Assembly: GCF_002831585.1 (NCBI RefSeq)
Contig: NZ_CP025113.1
Span: 7,455,001 to 7,519,000, forward strand
DNA length: 64,000 nt
Origin: Bradyrhizobium sp. SK17
Lineage (GTDB): Bacteria; Pseudomonadota; Alphaproteobacteria; Rhizobiales; Xanthobacteraceae
Direction of reading: 5' to 3'
The notes under the pieces: generated by a model
The model's input: the letters and a program-made list of their open reading frames with translations, nothing else
Database searches by the model: none
What the model was told of the DNA's origin: nothing
Part shown: one piece after another, positions 16,505 through 24,863 of the stretch
Numbering within the stretch: position 1 is the first letter of the stretch
How the letters are laid out: each line of letters starts with the position of its first letter
Program-made: the position numbers and the translations under genes

Positions 16505-18077
16505 GGCCACCTCCTGCACGTAACGCTGCGAGTTGCTTCCAGACCGGCCGCGCCGCGAGGCGGGCATTGAGATAGGCCGGGAACAGGCGCGAATAGCGCG
16601 TGGCGAGCTCCGGATCGTGCGCCTGCGGCGCGTTCAGGCACGGCCTCACCCAATCCTCCGCGCAGGCCGTCATGTCGGGATAGATCCCGGTCGCCACCGC
16701 GGCGATCATCGCAGCGCCCGCCGCCCCGGCTTCACTCCGGCTGCAAACCCGCACATTGCATTCGAGTGCGGCGCCGAGGATGGCGCCGAGCGCCCGGCTT
16801 CGCGACGCACCACCGGTGATCCGGAGGTCACGCGGCAGCGAGCCCATCGCGGCGTAGCAATCGCGTGCGGCAAAGGCGAGCCCTTCCATCACCGCCCGCA
16901 TCAGATCCCAATAGCCATGGCGCGTGCGCAGCCCCAGGAATTGCGCACTGGCTTCGTGCGACACGAAGGGACCGCGCTCTCCGGCATCGGAGATGAAGGG
17001 ATGGAACAGCAAATCGCCCGGCCGCGCCGCGAGCACGCGCGCGTCGAGCCCGCGGATCAGATCGGCCCGCGATCGCGTCACGCCTTCGACCGCCAGCAGG
17101 TCTCGCGCCAGATCGATCAACCAGTCGATATTGAGCGTTGCCGCCATGTTCGACTGCATCTGCGCAAAGTGGCCGGGTACTGGGAACGGCATGGTGTAGC
17201 CGGTCGCCTCGGGATTGAGCACCACCGCATCCGCGCTTGGCGCCAGCCGCATATGCATGCCGGTGGAGCCGATGATGGTGCAGCCGACGTCGGGCGCCGG
17301 ATCGTAAAGTCCCGCACCGAGCGCGTTGCAGATCACGTCGACATAGCCGAGCGACACCGGAATTCCCTCGGGCAGCCCGGTCTCCAGCGCCGCGGCCGCG
17401 CTCAACGGATGCGTCGTCACCGCGCCGTCGACCACATCGGGAAACAGCGGCATGCAGTCGGAAATGCCGATCAGCTTCGCGGTCTCCGCATCAAAGCTGC
17501 GCCTGCGGAAATTCCCGCAGGTGAAGCTCGCTTCCGACGGATCGGTGGCACGCTGGCCGGTGAGCAGGAAATACAGCCAGTCCTTGCAGTGGAATGCAGT
17601 CCGTGCGCGTGCCAGGGCCTCTGGCGCGTGGGTTTGCATCCAGGCGAGCTGCGGGCCCTGCTGGCAGGCGCTCAGCCCCGAGCCGGTGCGCTGATAGAGC
17701 GCGGCATTCCGATCGCTGCCACGGATGCTCTCGACCAGGTCGCCGGCCCGCGAGTCGAGCCAGAGCAGGGCCGGCGCAACCGGATGGCCATCATCGTCGA
17801 TCAGCCAGGTGCCGTCGCCCTGCCCCGTGACGGCCACGGCCGCCACCCGCGATCCAACGTCCGGCACCGCGGCCACAAGACCACGCACCGCGGCCACGGT
17901 GTCGGTCCAGGTGCGCGCCATATCCTGCTCGACCCGGCCGCCGGGCGCGGTGCTGTAGCTGTTGGGCAGCGAGAAGTCGGCGAGCTGGCGGCCATCGCGC
18001 GTGAACGCCACCGTCTTGATCAGTGACGTTCCGGCGTCGATGCCGATGATCACATCGCGGCTCTGCGGCATCGACAT
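16497..18077 (-). CDS. FGGY-family carbohydrate kinase, EryA-like
   Basis: 526 residues, FGGY two-domain kinase length. The N-terminal phosphate loop DVIIGIDAGTSLIKTVAF is followed by TGQGDGTWLID, SACQQGPQLAWM and GCTIIGSTGMHMRL; the C-terminal ATP-domain block is DLRITGGASRSRALGAILGAAL. GDGTW and the Q-rich substrate loop remind me of erythritol kinase (EryA) rather than glycerol kinase or xylulokinase. It would phosphorylate the polyol or ketose imported by the ABC transporter encoded upstream. The start at 18077 lies one base from the stop of the preceding ATPase gene. Erythritol specificity is a guess from memory of the family. Confidence 0.84.
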   Translation of the reverse strand: MSMPQSRDVIIGIDAGTSLIKTVAFTRDGRQLADFSLPNSYSTAPGGRVEQDMARTWTDTVAAVRGLVAAVPDVGSRVAAVAVTGQGDGTWLIDDDGHPVAPALLWLDSRAGDLVESIRGSDRNAALYQRTGSGLSACQQGPQLAWMQTHAPEALARARTAFHCKDWLYFLLTGQRATDPSEASFTCGNFRRRSFDAETAKLIGISDCMPLFPDVVDGAVTTHPLSAAAALETGLPEGIPVSLGYVDVICNALGAGLYDPAPDVGCTIIGSTGMHMRLAPSADAVVLNPEATGYTMPFPVPGHFAQMQSNMAATLNIDWLIDLARDLLAVEGVTRSRADLIRGLDARVLAARPGDLLFHPFISDAGERGPFVSHEASAQFLGLRTRHGYWDLMRAVMEGLAFAARDCYAAMGSLPRDLRITGGASRSRALGAILGAALECNVRVCSRSEAGAAGAAMIAAVATGIYPDMTACAEDWVRPCLNAPQAHDPELATRYSRLFPAYLNARLAARPVWKQLAALRAGGGHV

Positions 18078-18078
18078 G

Positions 18079-19194
18079 TCAGCCCGCCTCCGCATGGCGA
18101 ATGCAGACCCCGTCGGCACCGAAGATATGAAGATGCCGTGAGTCCAGCGAGAATGGGATGACGTCACCCGGCCGCGCGGCGACCCGGCTCGACGTCACCG
18201 CGATCAGCTGATTGCCGGCGCATTCGCCCGCGACATGCGCCTGGTCGCCGAGCCATTGATTGGACATCACCCGCACCTGCACGTCGCCGCTCCCGACCGT
18301 GACCTTCTGCGGTCGGATCCCGACACGAACGCGCTTGCTCTGCGCCAGCGCTCGCTGTGCGGCCGGACCGAGCGTGCCACTCGGAACATGGAACGCGATG
18401 TCAGGCCCCGCGGACAGGCGGAAATCGCCGTCCGCGGCCGCAACATCGGTCTCCAGCAGGTTCATCGGCGGCTCGCCGATGAAGCTCGCCACGAACAGGT
18501 TGGCCGGTCGGTTCTTCAGCTCCTTCTCGCTCGCGAACTGTTGCAGCACACCGTCTTCCATCACCGCGATCCGGTCGGCCAGCGCGCTTGCCTCGGTCTG
18601 GTCATGGGTGACGAAGATCGCCGTCATGCCGCGCTCGGCCAGCAGGCCCTTGATCCGCCCGCGCAGCACGGCGCGGAGCTGCGGCTCGAGCTGTCCCATC
18701 GGCTCATCGAGCAGATAGAGATCGGCGTCGCGCACCAGCGCCCGCGCCAGCGACACCCGTTGCTGCTGGCCGCCCGAGATCGAGCGCGGATATTTGTCGA
18801 GCGTATCCTCAATCTCCACGAGCCGCGCGATCTCGTCGACACGGCGATTGACCTCGCCATGCGACAGCTGCTGCGCCTTCAGCGCGAAGGCGATGTTCTC
18901 GCGCACCGTGAGCGGCGGATAGAGCGAATAGCCTTCGAACGCCATCGCCACCTTGCGCCGCGCCGGCGGCAGCTCATCGATCCGCCGCGCGCCCAATGCG
19001 ATCTGACCCGAGCTGACGCTTTCAAAACCCGCGACCATGCGCAAGGTCGAGGTCTTGCCGCACCCTGACGATCCCAGCAGTGCAACGATCTCACCTCGTC
19101 CGACCGCCATATCCAGCGCGCGCACGGCATGAACCGGCGGCTTGCCGCGGCTGCGATAGACCTTGTCGACATTGCGGATTTCGAGCATGCCCAT
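18079..19194 (-). CDS. CUT1-type ABC transporter ATP-binding protein, module A, partner 1 (Glu in Q-loop)
   Basis: 371 residues. Walker A is GSSGCGKTS (41-49), signature ISGGQQQR (139-146), Walker B LYLLDEP with catalytic Glu164, and H-loop VTHDQT with His197. The Q-loop reads MAFEGYSLY, with Glu87 where MalK/UgpC proteins have Gln, and the D-loop is GQLEPQLR instead of [13 protein letters not shown] domain follows (RVGIRPQKVTVG). It is encoded beside a second, differently degenerate ATPase (19211-20314), so the two most likely form a heterodimer, like the GlpS/GlpT pair of rhizobial glycerol importers. The start at 19194 (ATG GGC ATG CTC) removes a non-homologous extension. Confidence 0.88.
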   Translation of the reverse strand: MGMLEIRNVDKVYRSRGKPPVHAVRALDMAVGRGEIVALLGSSGCGKTSTLRMVAGFESVSSGQIALGARRIDELPPARRKVAMAFEGYSLYPPLTVRENIAFALKAQQLSHGEVNRRVDEIARLVEIEDTLDKYPRSISGGQQQRVSLARALVRDADLYLLDEPMGQLEPQLRAVLRGRIKGLLAERGMTAIFVTHDQTEASALADRIAVMEDGVLQQFASEKELKNRPANLFVASFIGEPPMNLLETDVAAADGDFRLSAGPDIAFHVPSGTLGPAAQRALAQSKRVRVGIRPQKVTVGSGDVQVRVMSNQWLGDQAHVAGECAGNQLIAVTSSRVAARPGDVIPFSLDSRHLHIFGADGVCIRHAEAG

Positions 19195-19210
19195 GGTCAC
19201 CTCGCCTGCC

Positions 19211-20314
19211 TCATGCCGCCTGCCGCCGGTCCGGCTGACCGACACGGAGCCCGGTTGCGCGATCGAACAGCAGTGCGCCCTGCGGCGCGAACCGAACGAA
19301 CACGTCGTCATCCGCGCTCGCCACCGGCGCATCCGGCGGCAGTGCCGCGAGCCATTCCGAACCATCGGCGAACCGCAGCAACAGCACGGCGCGCTCATGC
19401 ATCGGCGTGATGGCGACGACGCGGGCGGGAATGGCGTCATCTCCGGCATTGCGGCCGATCACGAGGTCGCCGGGACGAACCCCGAGCCAGTACGGACCGT
19501 GTGGGGTCGACGGATCGATCGAGTCCAGCCGCACCCGCGTCCCCGCAACCTCGGCACTCAGGCCGCCCTGCCCGGCCTGAAGCGCGACCTCGGCAAGGTT
19601 GATGCTGGGATCGCCGAACAGCCGCGCGACGGCCACGGACGCCGGCTTCGCATAGACCTCTTCAGGTCGCGCCAGTTGCACCAGCCGGCCGCCGACCAGG
19701 ACCGCGATCCGGTCCGCGATCGCCATCGCCTCGCGATAATCCTGCGTGACATAGAGCACCGCGGCCGAGCTTCTGCGCAGCAGGCTCGGCAATTCCAGCC
19801 GCATCTCGTAGCGCAGCTTGGCATCGACGTTGCGAAGCGGGTCATCGAGCAGCAGCACGTCGGGATTGCCGATCAGCGCGCGCGCCAATGCGGTGCGTTG
19901 CTTCTGCCCGTTCGACAATTCGCGCGGCATGTGGCCGAGGACATGCTCGATCTTCAGGAGTTTGCTGACTGAGGCGACCCGCGACGCGACGTCGCCGCCA
20001 CCGGCTCCCGCGCGCACGCCGCTCGCGATGTTGTCGCGTGCGGTCATGTGCGGGAACAGCGCGAAGTTCTGGAACGCCATGCCGACCCCGCGCCGCTCCG
20101 GCGGGGCGCCGACGATCGAGCGACCGCCGACCAGAATGTCGCCCTCGTCGGGCTCGTACATGCCGGCGACCATCCGCAGCAACATGGTCTTACCGCTGCC
20201 CGAGGGACCGAACACCGCGACGATCTCGCCGGGTTCAACCGTGAACGACAGCCCGTCGGCGCAGCGGATCGGGCCGAACGACTTGCCGAGAGCGTTGATG
20301 TCGAGACGCGCCAT
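19211..20314 (-). CDS. CUT1-type ABC transporter ATP-binding protein, module A, partner 2 (degenerate catalytic motifs)
   Basis: 367 residues. Walker A is intact (GPSGSGKT, 36-43) and the Q-loop Gln82 is present (AFQNFALFPHMT). The signature is LSNGQ (133-137), not LSGGQ. Walker B is VLLLDDP, with Asp158 in place of the catalytic Glu, and the H-loop is VTQDYREAM, with Gln191 in place of the switch His. These are the residues needed for hydrolysis, so this protein's own site should be weak or inactive, whereas partner 1 keeps both. A TOBE-like domain is present (YWLGVRPGDLVIG). It lies between partner 1 and the permease genes in the same operon. Confidence 0.88.
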   Translation of the reverse strand: MARLDINALGKSFGPIRCADGLSFTVEPGEIVAVFGPSGSGKTMLLRMVAGMYEPDEGDILVGGRSIVGAPPERRGVGMAFQNFALFPHMTARDNIASGVRAGAGGGDVASRVASVSKLLKIEHVLGHMPRELSNGQKQRTALARALIGNPDVLLLDDPLRNVDAKLRYEMRLELPSLLRRSSAAVLYVTQDYREAMAIADRIAVLVGGRLVQLARPEEVYAKPASVAVARLFGDPSINLAEVALQAGQGGLSAEVAGTRVRLDSIDPSTPHGPYWLGVRPGDLVIGRNAGDDAIPARVVAITPMHERAVLLLRFADGSEWLAALPPDAPVASADDDVFVRFAPQGALLFDRATGLRVGQPDRRQAA

Positions 20315-20317
20315 GGT

Positions 20318-21175
20318 TCAGCCCTTCACCGCGCCGAGCGACAGCCCTTCGACCAGATAGCGCTGGGCGTAGAGCGCGAGCAGCAAGGTCGGCGTCACCG
20401 ACAGCACGATCGCCGCCGCGATCTGCCCGTACTGGATTCCCGAGGCCGTGACGAAGGCCAGCGCACCGACCGTCACCGGCTGCTTGTCGGCAGAGGCCAG
20501 GATCAGCGCGAAGACAAAATTGTTCCAGCAGAAGATGAACGACAACAGCCCGGCGGCCGCGATGCCGGGACCGGCCAGCGGCACCGCGATGCGGGCAAAG
20601 GTCTCGCGCCAGGAATGCCCGGCCAGGCGGTAGGCGTGCTCGATGTCCGGGCTGATATCCTCGAAATAGCCACGCACGATCCACAGGATCAAGGGCAGCG
20701 CGATCAGTTGATAGACCCAGACGATGCCGAAATAGGTGTCGCTGAGGCCGAGCTGCTGATAGTAGAGCGACAGCGGCAGCAGCACCAGCAGCGGCGGCGC
20801 GAAGCGGAACGACAGCAGCGTGAAGGCGATGGATTCGCCGAGCCTGAACTTGAAGCGCGCGAACGCATAGGCCGCCGGCACGCCGAGCAGCAGCGCAAGG
20901 ATCACCGCCGCGCTCGACAGCACGAAGCTGTTCATCAAATTGCGCATGAAGGAGATTTCGAGATTGCCGGCCGTGGTGCGCAACTGTCCCGAGATCAAGG
21001 CCTGGTAATTGGTCAGCGTCGGCTCGAACAGGATGCGCGGTGGAATCCGCAGGATCTGCTCGTTGGTCTGGAAGGACATCAGGAAGATCCAGACGATCGG
21101 AAACATGAAGAACACCAGCACGAGCGCCAGCGCGACACCCCGGAAGATGCGACCCGCAAGACTGGAATGATCCAT
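20318..21175 (-). CDS. CUT1-type ABC transporter permease, MalG-like, module A
   Basis: 285 residues with about six membrane helices, the first being VALALVLVFFMFPIVWIFLMSF. The EAA loop is EHAYRLAGHSWRETFARIAVPLAGPG. The C-terminus ends in LLALYAQRYLVEGLSLGAVKG, the usual MalG/UgpE end. It pairs with the permease at 21192-22124. It resembles GlpQ-type permeases of rhizobial glycerol importers, judged mainly from the two-ATPase gene arrangement. Confidence 0.92.
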   Translation of the reverse strand: MDHSSLAGRIFRGVALALVLVFFMFPIVWIFLMSFQTNEQILRIPPRILFEPTLTNYQALISGQLRTTAGNLEISFMRNLMNSFVLSSAAVILALLLGVPAAYAFARFKFRLGESIAFTLLSFRFAPPLLVLLPLSLYYQQLGLSDTYFGIVWVYQLIALPLILWIVRGYFEDISPDIEHAYRLAGHSWRETFARIAVPLAGPGIAAAGLLSFIFCWNNFVFALILASADKQPVTVGALAFVTASGIQYGQIAAAIVLSVTPTLLLALYAQRYLVEGLSLGAVKG

Positions 21176-21191
21176 CGTCGCCTCCCGCCGC

Positions 21192-22124
21192 TCACGCGTG
21201 ACTATGGGCGCGCGCCCGCAGCCGCAGCCAGTTCTTGATGAAGATGTTGGACAGGATGTTGGTGATCAGCCACAGGATCATCAGCAGCGCCGCCGAACGT
21301 CCGACATTGGTGTACTGGAAGAATTCGAGATAGGCCTGGACCTGGAACACCATCAAGCGGTCGCCGGGCCCGCCCTGCGTCATCGCGTAGATGATGTCGA
21401 ACTGCTGGATCGAGTCGAGCAGGCGGAACAGCGACGCGGTGATGATATAGGGCGCCAGCATCGGCAGCGTGATGCGGAAGAACACGAAGCTCGCCGGCAC
21501 GCCATCGAGCGCGGCGGCTTCGAACGGCTGCCGTGGCAGCGAGCGCAAGCCGGCCAGCAGCAGGATCATGATGAAGGGCGTGTAGACCCAGACATCGACC
21601 AACACCACCGTAAACAGCGCGGTCGACGGATCGGACGCCCATTTGAAATCGTGGATGCCGAACAGGCTGACCAGATAGGACAGGATGCCGAAGCTCGGAT
21701 TGGTCATCAGCTTCCACATCAGCGCCGCGATCGCCGGCGCCGTCATCAGCGGCAGCAACAGCATGATCGACACCGCATTGTGGAAGCGGGTCGGACGCCG
21801 CAACAGCAGGGCGATGCCGAGGCCAAGCAGCAGCTCCACCACCACGGTCACGGCCGTATAGATCAGCGATATCTTCAGCGTGTTCCAGAACGCCGGATCG
21901 GTGAGGAAGTCGATGTAATTGTCGGCCCAGATGAAGCCGCGCAGATAGGGCAGATTCAGCCGGTAGCGCTGCAACGAGTAGACCGCCGCCGTCACGAACG
22001 GCACCAGGATCGCGATGCAGACCAGCAGTGCCGGCAGGCTCAGCAGATATGGCAGAAGGCGCCCGCGCGGCCGGGGGTTGCGGCGTGGGACCGTGTTGGT
22101 CTCGGAAAGCTGGGCCATGCTCAT
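21192..22124 (-). CDS. CUT1-type ABC transporter permease, MalF-like, module A
   Basis: 310 residues. It starts with a short polar stretch, then LLPYLLSLPALLVCIAILVPFVTAAVYSL. The EAA loop is EAAALDGVPASFVFFRITLPMLAPY, and IYAMTQGGPG is the motif common to MalF/UgpA permeases. An alternative start two codons later (22118) is possible; neither has a strong ribosome binding site. The gene lies about 110 bases after the binding-protein gene, the longest gap in the operon, which holds a perfect 14-bp hairpin. Confidence 0.91.
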   Translation of the reverse strand: MSMAQLSETNTVPRRNPRPRGRLLPYLLSLPALLVCIAILVPFVTAAVYSLQRYRLNLPYLRGFIWADNYIDFLTDPAFWNTLKISLIYTAVTVVVELLLGLGIALLLRRPTRFHNAVSIMLLLPLMTAPAIAALMWKLMTNPSFGILSYLVSLFGIHDFKWASDPSTALFTVVLVDVWVYTPFIMILLLAGLRSLPRQPFEAAALDGVPASFVFFRITLPMLAPYIITASLFRLLDSIQQFDIIYAMTQGGPGDRLMVFQVQAYLEFFQYTNVGRSAALLMILWLITNILSNIFIKNWLRLRARAHSHA

Positions 22125-22157
22125 GACAACGGGAGCTCACTTGTTCGCTGCAACATC

Positions 22158-22190
22158 GCCGGTTCGGATCGGAGTACGATCCGAACCGGC
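22158..22190. repeat. Perfect 14-bp hairpin between binding-protein and permease genes
   Basis: Arms GCCGGTTCGGATCG (22158-22171) and CGATCCGAACCGGC (22177-22190) are fully complementary around a 5-base loop. It lies in the module A operon just after the binding-protein gene and just before the first permease gene. Such hairpins commonly stabilise the upstream message or partly terminate transcription, giving more binding protein than membrane protein. No T-run follows on the minus strand, so RNA stabilisation is the likelier role. Confidence 0.75.
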
Positions 22191-22233
22191 GGGTTGTCGT
22201 GGTGCGGAGGAATCAGGGCACCACGCAAGGTGT

Positions 22234-23673
22234 TCACCCGAGGCCCGCCTGCTTGAGCTGGCGGTTGATGCTCTCGGCGAGCTTGTCGAGGCCTTCGTCG
22301 ACGCTGACTTCCTTGGCCACCATCTTTTGCAGCGAGGCCGCCCATTCGGTGGTCAGGTCGAAAAACAGCGGCTGCGCCGTGAAGTAGATCTTGGCGCCGG
22401 GCGAGGAGACGTCATGCTGCTCGAGATAGCCCGGATATGATTTGGCGATACGATCGCGGAACTCACTGTCCTTCCACACCGAAGCGCGCACCGGGTTGAC
22501 GAAGTCCATCTTGCGGGCGCCGAACAGGCCGTGCTCGGTCGAAGCCGCCCACTGCATGAACAGCCACGCCGCATCCTTCTGCTTGGAGAAGCTCGACAGC
22601 GCGAGCGACCAGATCCAGACATTCGGCGTCGGCGCCTTGGCCGCCGGGTTGGCGGCGAACGGCGCGTAGCCGAGATGCCCCTTCTCTTTGTTGTCGCCGC
22701 CATTCATGAAATAACCGAGGATGTCGGCATCGAAGATCATCCCCGAGGCGCCGGCGCCGAGATCGGTGCCGACCTGATACCAGGTATAGGTCGACCAGTT
22801 CTTCGGGCCCGAGCCCTGGATCATCTTGACCCACTTCTCGTGGAAATCCTTCGATGCCTTGGTGTTCATAGCGGCCTTCAGCTTGCCGCCCTCCATCACG
22901 AAGTCCTTCTGGCCGAAATTCGAATAGGCCGACAGGAATCCGGGATGGATGGTCGCCCACGAGCGCGAGCCGCGCACGCCGATGCCGTAGGGACCACCGG
23001 CGTCCTTGGTGATCTTCGCGGCGACCTCGAGCATCTCGTCGAGATTCTTCGGTGGCTTGACGCCGACCTTGTCAAAGATGTTGCGGTTGTAGGTGATGTT
23101 GTTGAGCTCATAGCCCCATGGAATGCACCACTGCTTGGCCTTGCCCGAACCGAGCTCGGAGCCGGCGACGCCGTCCCAGGCCGTCGAGGCGCGCAGGCCG
23201 GGCAGCACATCGTCCCAGGCAAACGCCGGATTGGTCCTGGCGGGGTCCTTGATGTAGGCGTTGAGATCCTCGATCCAGCCGGCCGGACCGTAGGTCCAGG
23301 TCATGTAGGCGCCGGTCATGAAGGCATCGTACTGATCCGACTTGGACGACAGCGCCGCCGTCACCTTGTCGAAATAGACGTCCTCCGGAAAGATGTCGTA
23401 GGTGACGTTCATCCCGGTCAGCGTCTTGAACGCTTCCAGGTCACCGATCATCGCATCGACATAGGGATGCTTGTTCAGCAGCAGCTTGACCGACTTGCCG
23501 CTATAGGCCTTCCAGTTGAAATCCGCCGCCATCGCCCGCGACACTGCCGATGCGAAACCGGCATTGGCGGCAGCACCGACGATGCCGAGCCTGGCAGCGC
23601 CATCGAGCAGGTCACGCCGGCTGATGCGCTTGGCGGCGTAGGAGTCGAATAGGTTCTTCTCTCGATCGAACAT
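22234..23673 (-). CDS. ABC transporter substrate-binding protein, module A (family 1, possible Tat substrate)
   Basis: 479 residues, long for family 1 receptors but like the GlpV-type glycerol receptor. The N-terminus has KRISRRDLLDGAARLGIVGAAA, with a twin arginine before a weakly hydrophobic stretch, suggesting Tat export. The body contains KHPYVDAMIGDLEAFKTLTGMNVTYD and a C-terminal AWLFMQWAASTEHG block typical of sugar/polyol receptors. It follows the SorC regulator gene by 22 bases. With the two permeases and two ATPases downstream it completes the importer. The ligand is probably a polyol, judged from the kinase and GlpD partners. Confidence 0.89.
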   Translation of the reverse strand: MFDREKNLFDSYAAKRISRRDLLDGAARLGIVGAAANAGFASAVSRAMAADFNWKAYSGKSVKLLLNKHPYVDAMIGDLEAFKTLTGMNVTYDIFPEDVYFDKVTAALSSKSDQYDAFMTGAYMTWTYGPAGWIEDLNAYIKDPARTNPAFAWDDVLPGLRASTAWDGVAGSELGSGKAKQWCIPWGYELNNITYNRNIFDKVGVKPPKNLDEMLEVAAKITKDAGGPYGIGVRGSRSWATIHPGFLSAYSNFGQKDFVMEGGKLKAAMNTKASKDFHEKWVKMIQGSGPKNWSTYTWYQVGTDLGAGASGMIFDADILGYFMNGGDNKEKGHLGYAPFAANPAAKAPTPNVWIWSLALSSFSKQKDAAWLFMQWAASTEHGLFGARKMDFVNPVRASVWKDSEFRDRIAKSYPGYLEQHDVSSPGAKIYFTAQPLFFDLTTEWAASLQKMVAKEVSVDEGLDKLAESINRQLKQAGLG

Positions 23674-23695
23674 TGTAACCTCCCATTGTGCGCGT

Positions 23696-24685
23696 TTACT
23701 TTCCCTTACGACCTTTGGTCTTGGTCTTGCCGGATGTTGTCTCCGGCTTATCGGTCACGAGTGCCTGCGCGGTCACTTCATCGATGATGAGGCCGTGCAG
23801 CAGGCCACTGCGCAGCACCGCGCGCAAAGCGGCCACCTTGGCGAGCCCACCGCCGATCGCGACGATGCGATGCGCCCTGAGGTCTGCGGGCGCCATCGAG
23901 GTAGCACGCGCGGAGAGATCGAGGTCGAGCACCTGGCCGTCGGCGCTGAAGAAGCGCCCGAGCAGGTCGGCGCACGCTCCCGCCCGCTTCAATTCCACGA
24001 CCTCGTCCGGCTTGATCATTCCGCTCGAGACCAGGAATCCGTCGCTGTGGATCTGCCCGATGCCGACGAACAGCAGCGATGCCTCACGCGCCAGCGCATA
24101 CACCTCCGCAATGCCGTATTGCTGCATCAGCACCGCGCGGTCGGCGACCGAATTCGCGAACACCGGCACCGGTAAGAGATAGGCCTCGGCTCCCGTCCGC
24201 TCCGCCAACCGATGAATCACGTCGAACGGGTTGGCGGCGAACTTGCGCGTCAGGCCGCCGAGCAGCGAGACGAATTGCACGTCGCGGGCCGGCGTCTGCG
24301 GCAATTGCTCGACCACCGCCGCCAGCGTGCGGCCGTGACCGACGCCGATGATCTTGTGCTCGCCGCGCTCGAGAATCTGCCGCAGGAAGCTCGCGCCTTC
24401 GAGTGCGAGCGCCTTCAGCGGCCAGTCGCCTTCGCCGAGATCGGGCGCGACGCGGCAGAAGCCCAGGCCGAAGCGCTCGGCCAGCACGTTCTCCAGCGCC
24501 ACGCATTCGGCCACCGGCCCCTCGACGAAGACGCGGATCATGCCTTCGCGGCTCGCGCGCGCGATCAGCCGGTGCGCCTTGGTGCTCTGGATGTTGAGCC
24601 GCTCCGCGACCTCGGACTGGGTCAGGCCGGCGGCGAAGTACAGCCACGCCGCGCGGGTCGCCAGCGAGGCTTCGCCGTCAATCAT
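23696..24685 (-). CDS. SorC/DeoR-family sugar-binding transcriptional regulator, module A
   Basis: 329 residues. The N-terminal helix-turn-helix region reads TRAAWLYFAAGLTQSEVAERLNIQSTKAHRLIARA. A large SorC-type effector domain follows (IIGVGHGRTLAAVVEQLP, FVSLLGGLTRKFAANP, LFVGIGQIHSDGF). These regulators bind phosphorylated sugars; EryD of the erythritol operon belongs to the same family. It is the first gene of the minus-strand operon and is divergent from the second FGGY kinase, so both directions are likely under its control. The C-terminus is Lys/Thr-rich. The start is uncertain: ATG at 24685 or a GTG eight codons upstream. Confidence 0.9.
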   Translation of the reverse strand: MIDGEASLATRAAWLYFAAGLTQSEVAERLNIQSTKAHRLIARASREGMIRVFVEGPVAECVALENVLAERFGLGFCRVAPDLGEGDWPLKALALEGASFLRQILERGEHKIIGVGHGRTLAAVVEQLPQTPARDVQFVSLLGGLTRKFAANPFDVIHRLAERTGAEAYLLPVPVFANSVADRAVLMQQYGIAEVYALAREASLLFVGIGQIHSDGFLVSSGMIKPDEVVELKRAGACADLLGRFFSADGQVLDLDLSARATSMAPADLRAHRIVAIGGGLAKVAALRAVLRSGLLHGLIIDEVTAQALVTDKPETTSGKTKTKGRKGK

Positions 24686-24863
24686 CGGCACCCTGTCGGA
24701 GGAGGTCACCACGCCGCAAAAGCCCGCTTGCAAAATTCTTCAGATGCTGCAAAAAATTGCAGACGCAGATCGAGACGTCAATCCCCCAAACGTGTTGCAG
24801 TGCAACGTTGCTCGCGAACGAAGCTGCCGGCGCCGTGTTACGAAGCGATCGTGGTGAGGTCTG
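24686..24863. promoter_or_regulatory. Divergent control region of module A with TTGCA palindromes
   Basis: Two inverted repeats with a shared TTGCA core lie between the SorC gene and the FGGY kinase: CTGCAA-AAAA-TTGCAG at 24747-24762 and GTTGCA-G-TGCAAC at 24794-24806. A further TTGCAAAA lies at about 24728-24735. They are good candidates for the SorC regulator's operators. The motif differs from the TTGTCAA sites found at module B. Confidence 0.6.

Noticed and set aside
13160-24685. Classic erythritol operon (eryABCD)
   Set aside because: EryA-, GlpD/EryB- and SorC-type genes are present, but the usual isomerase partners are missing, and a FucA-like aldolase and a CUT1 transporter with two ATPases are present instead.
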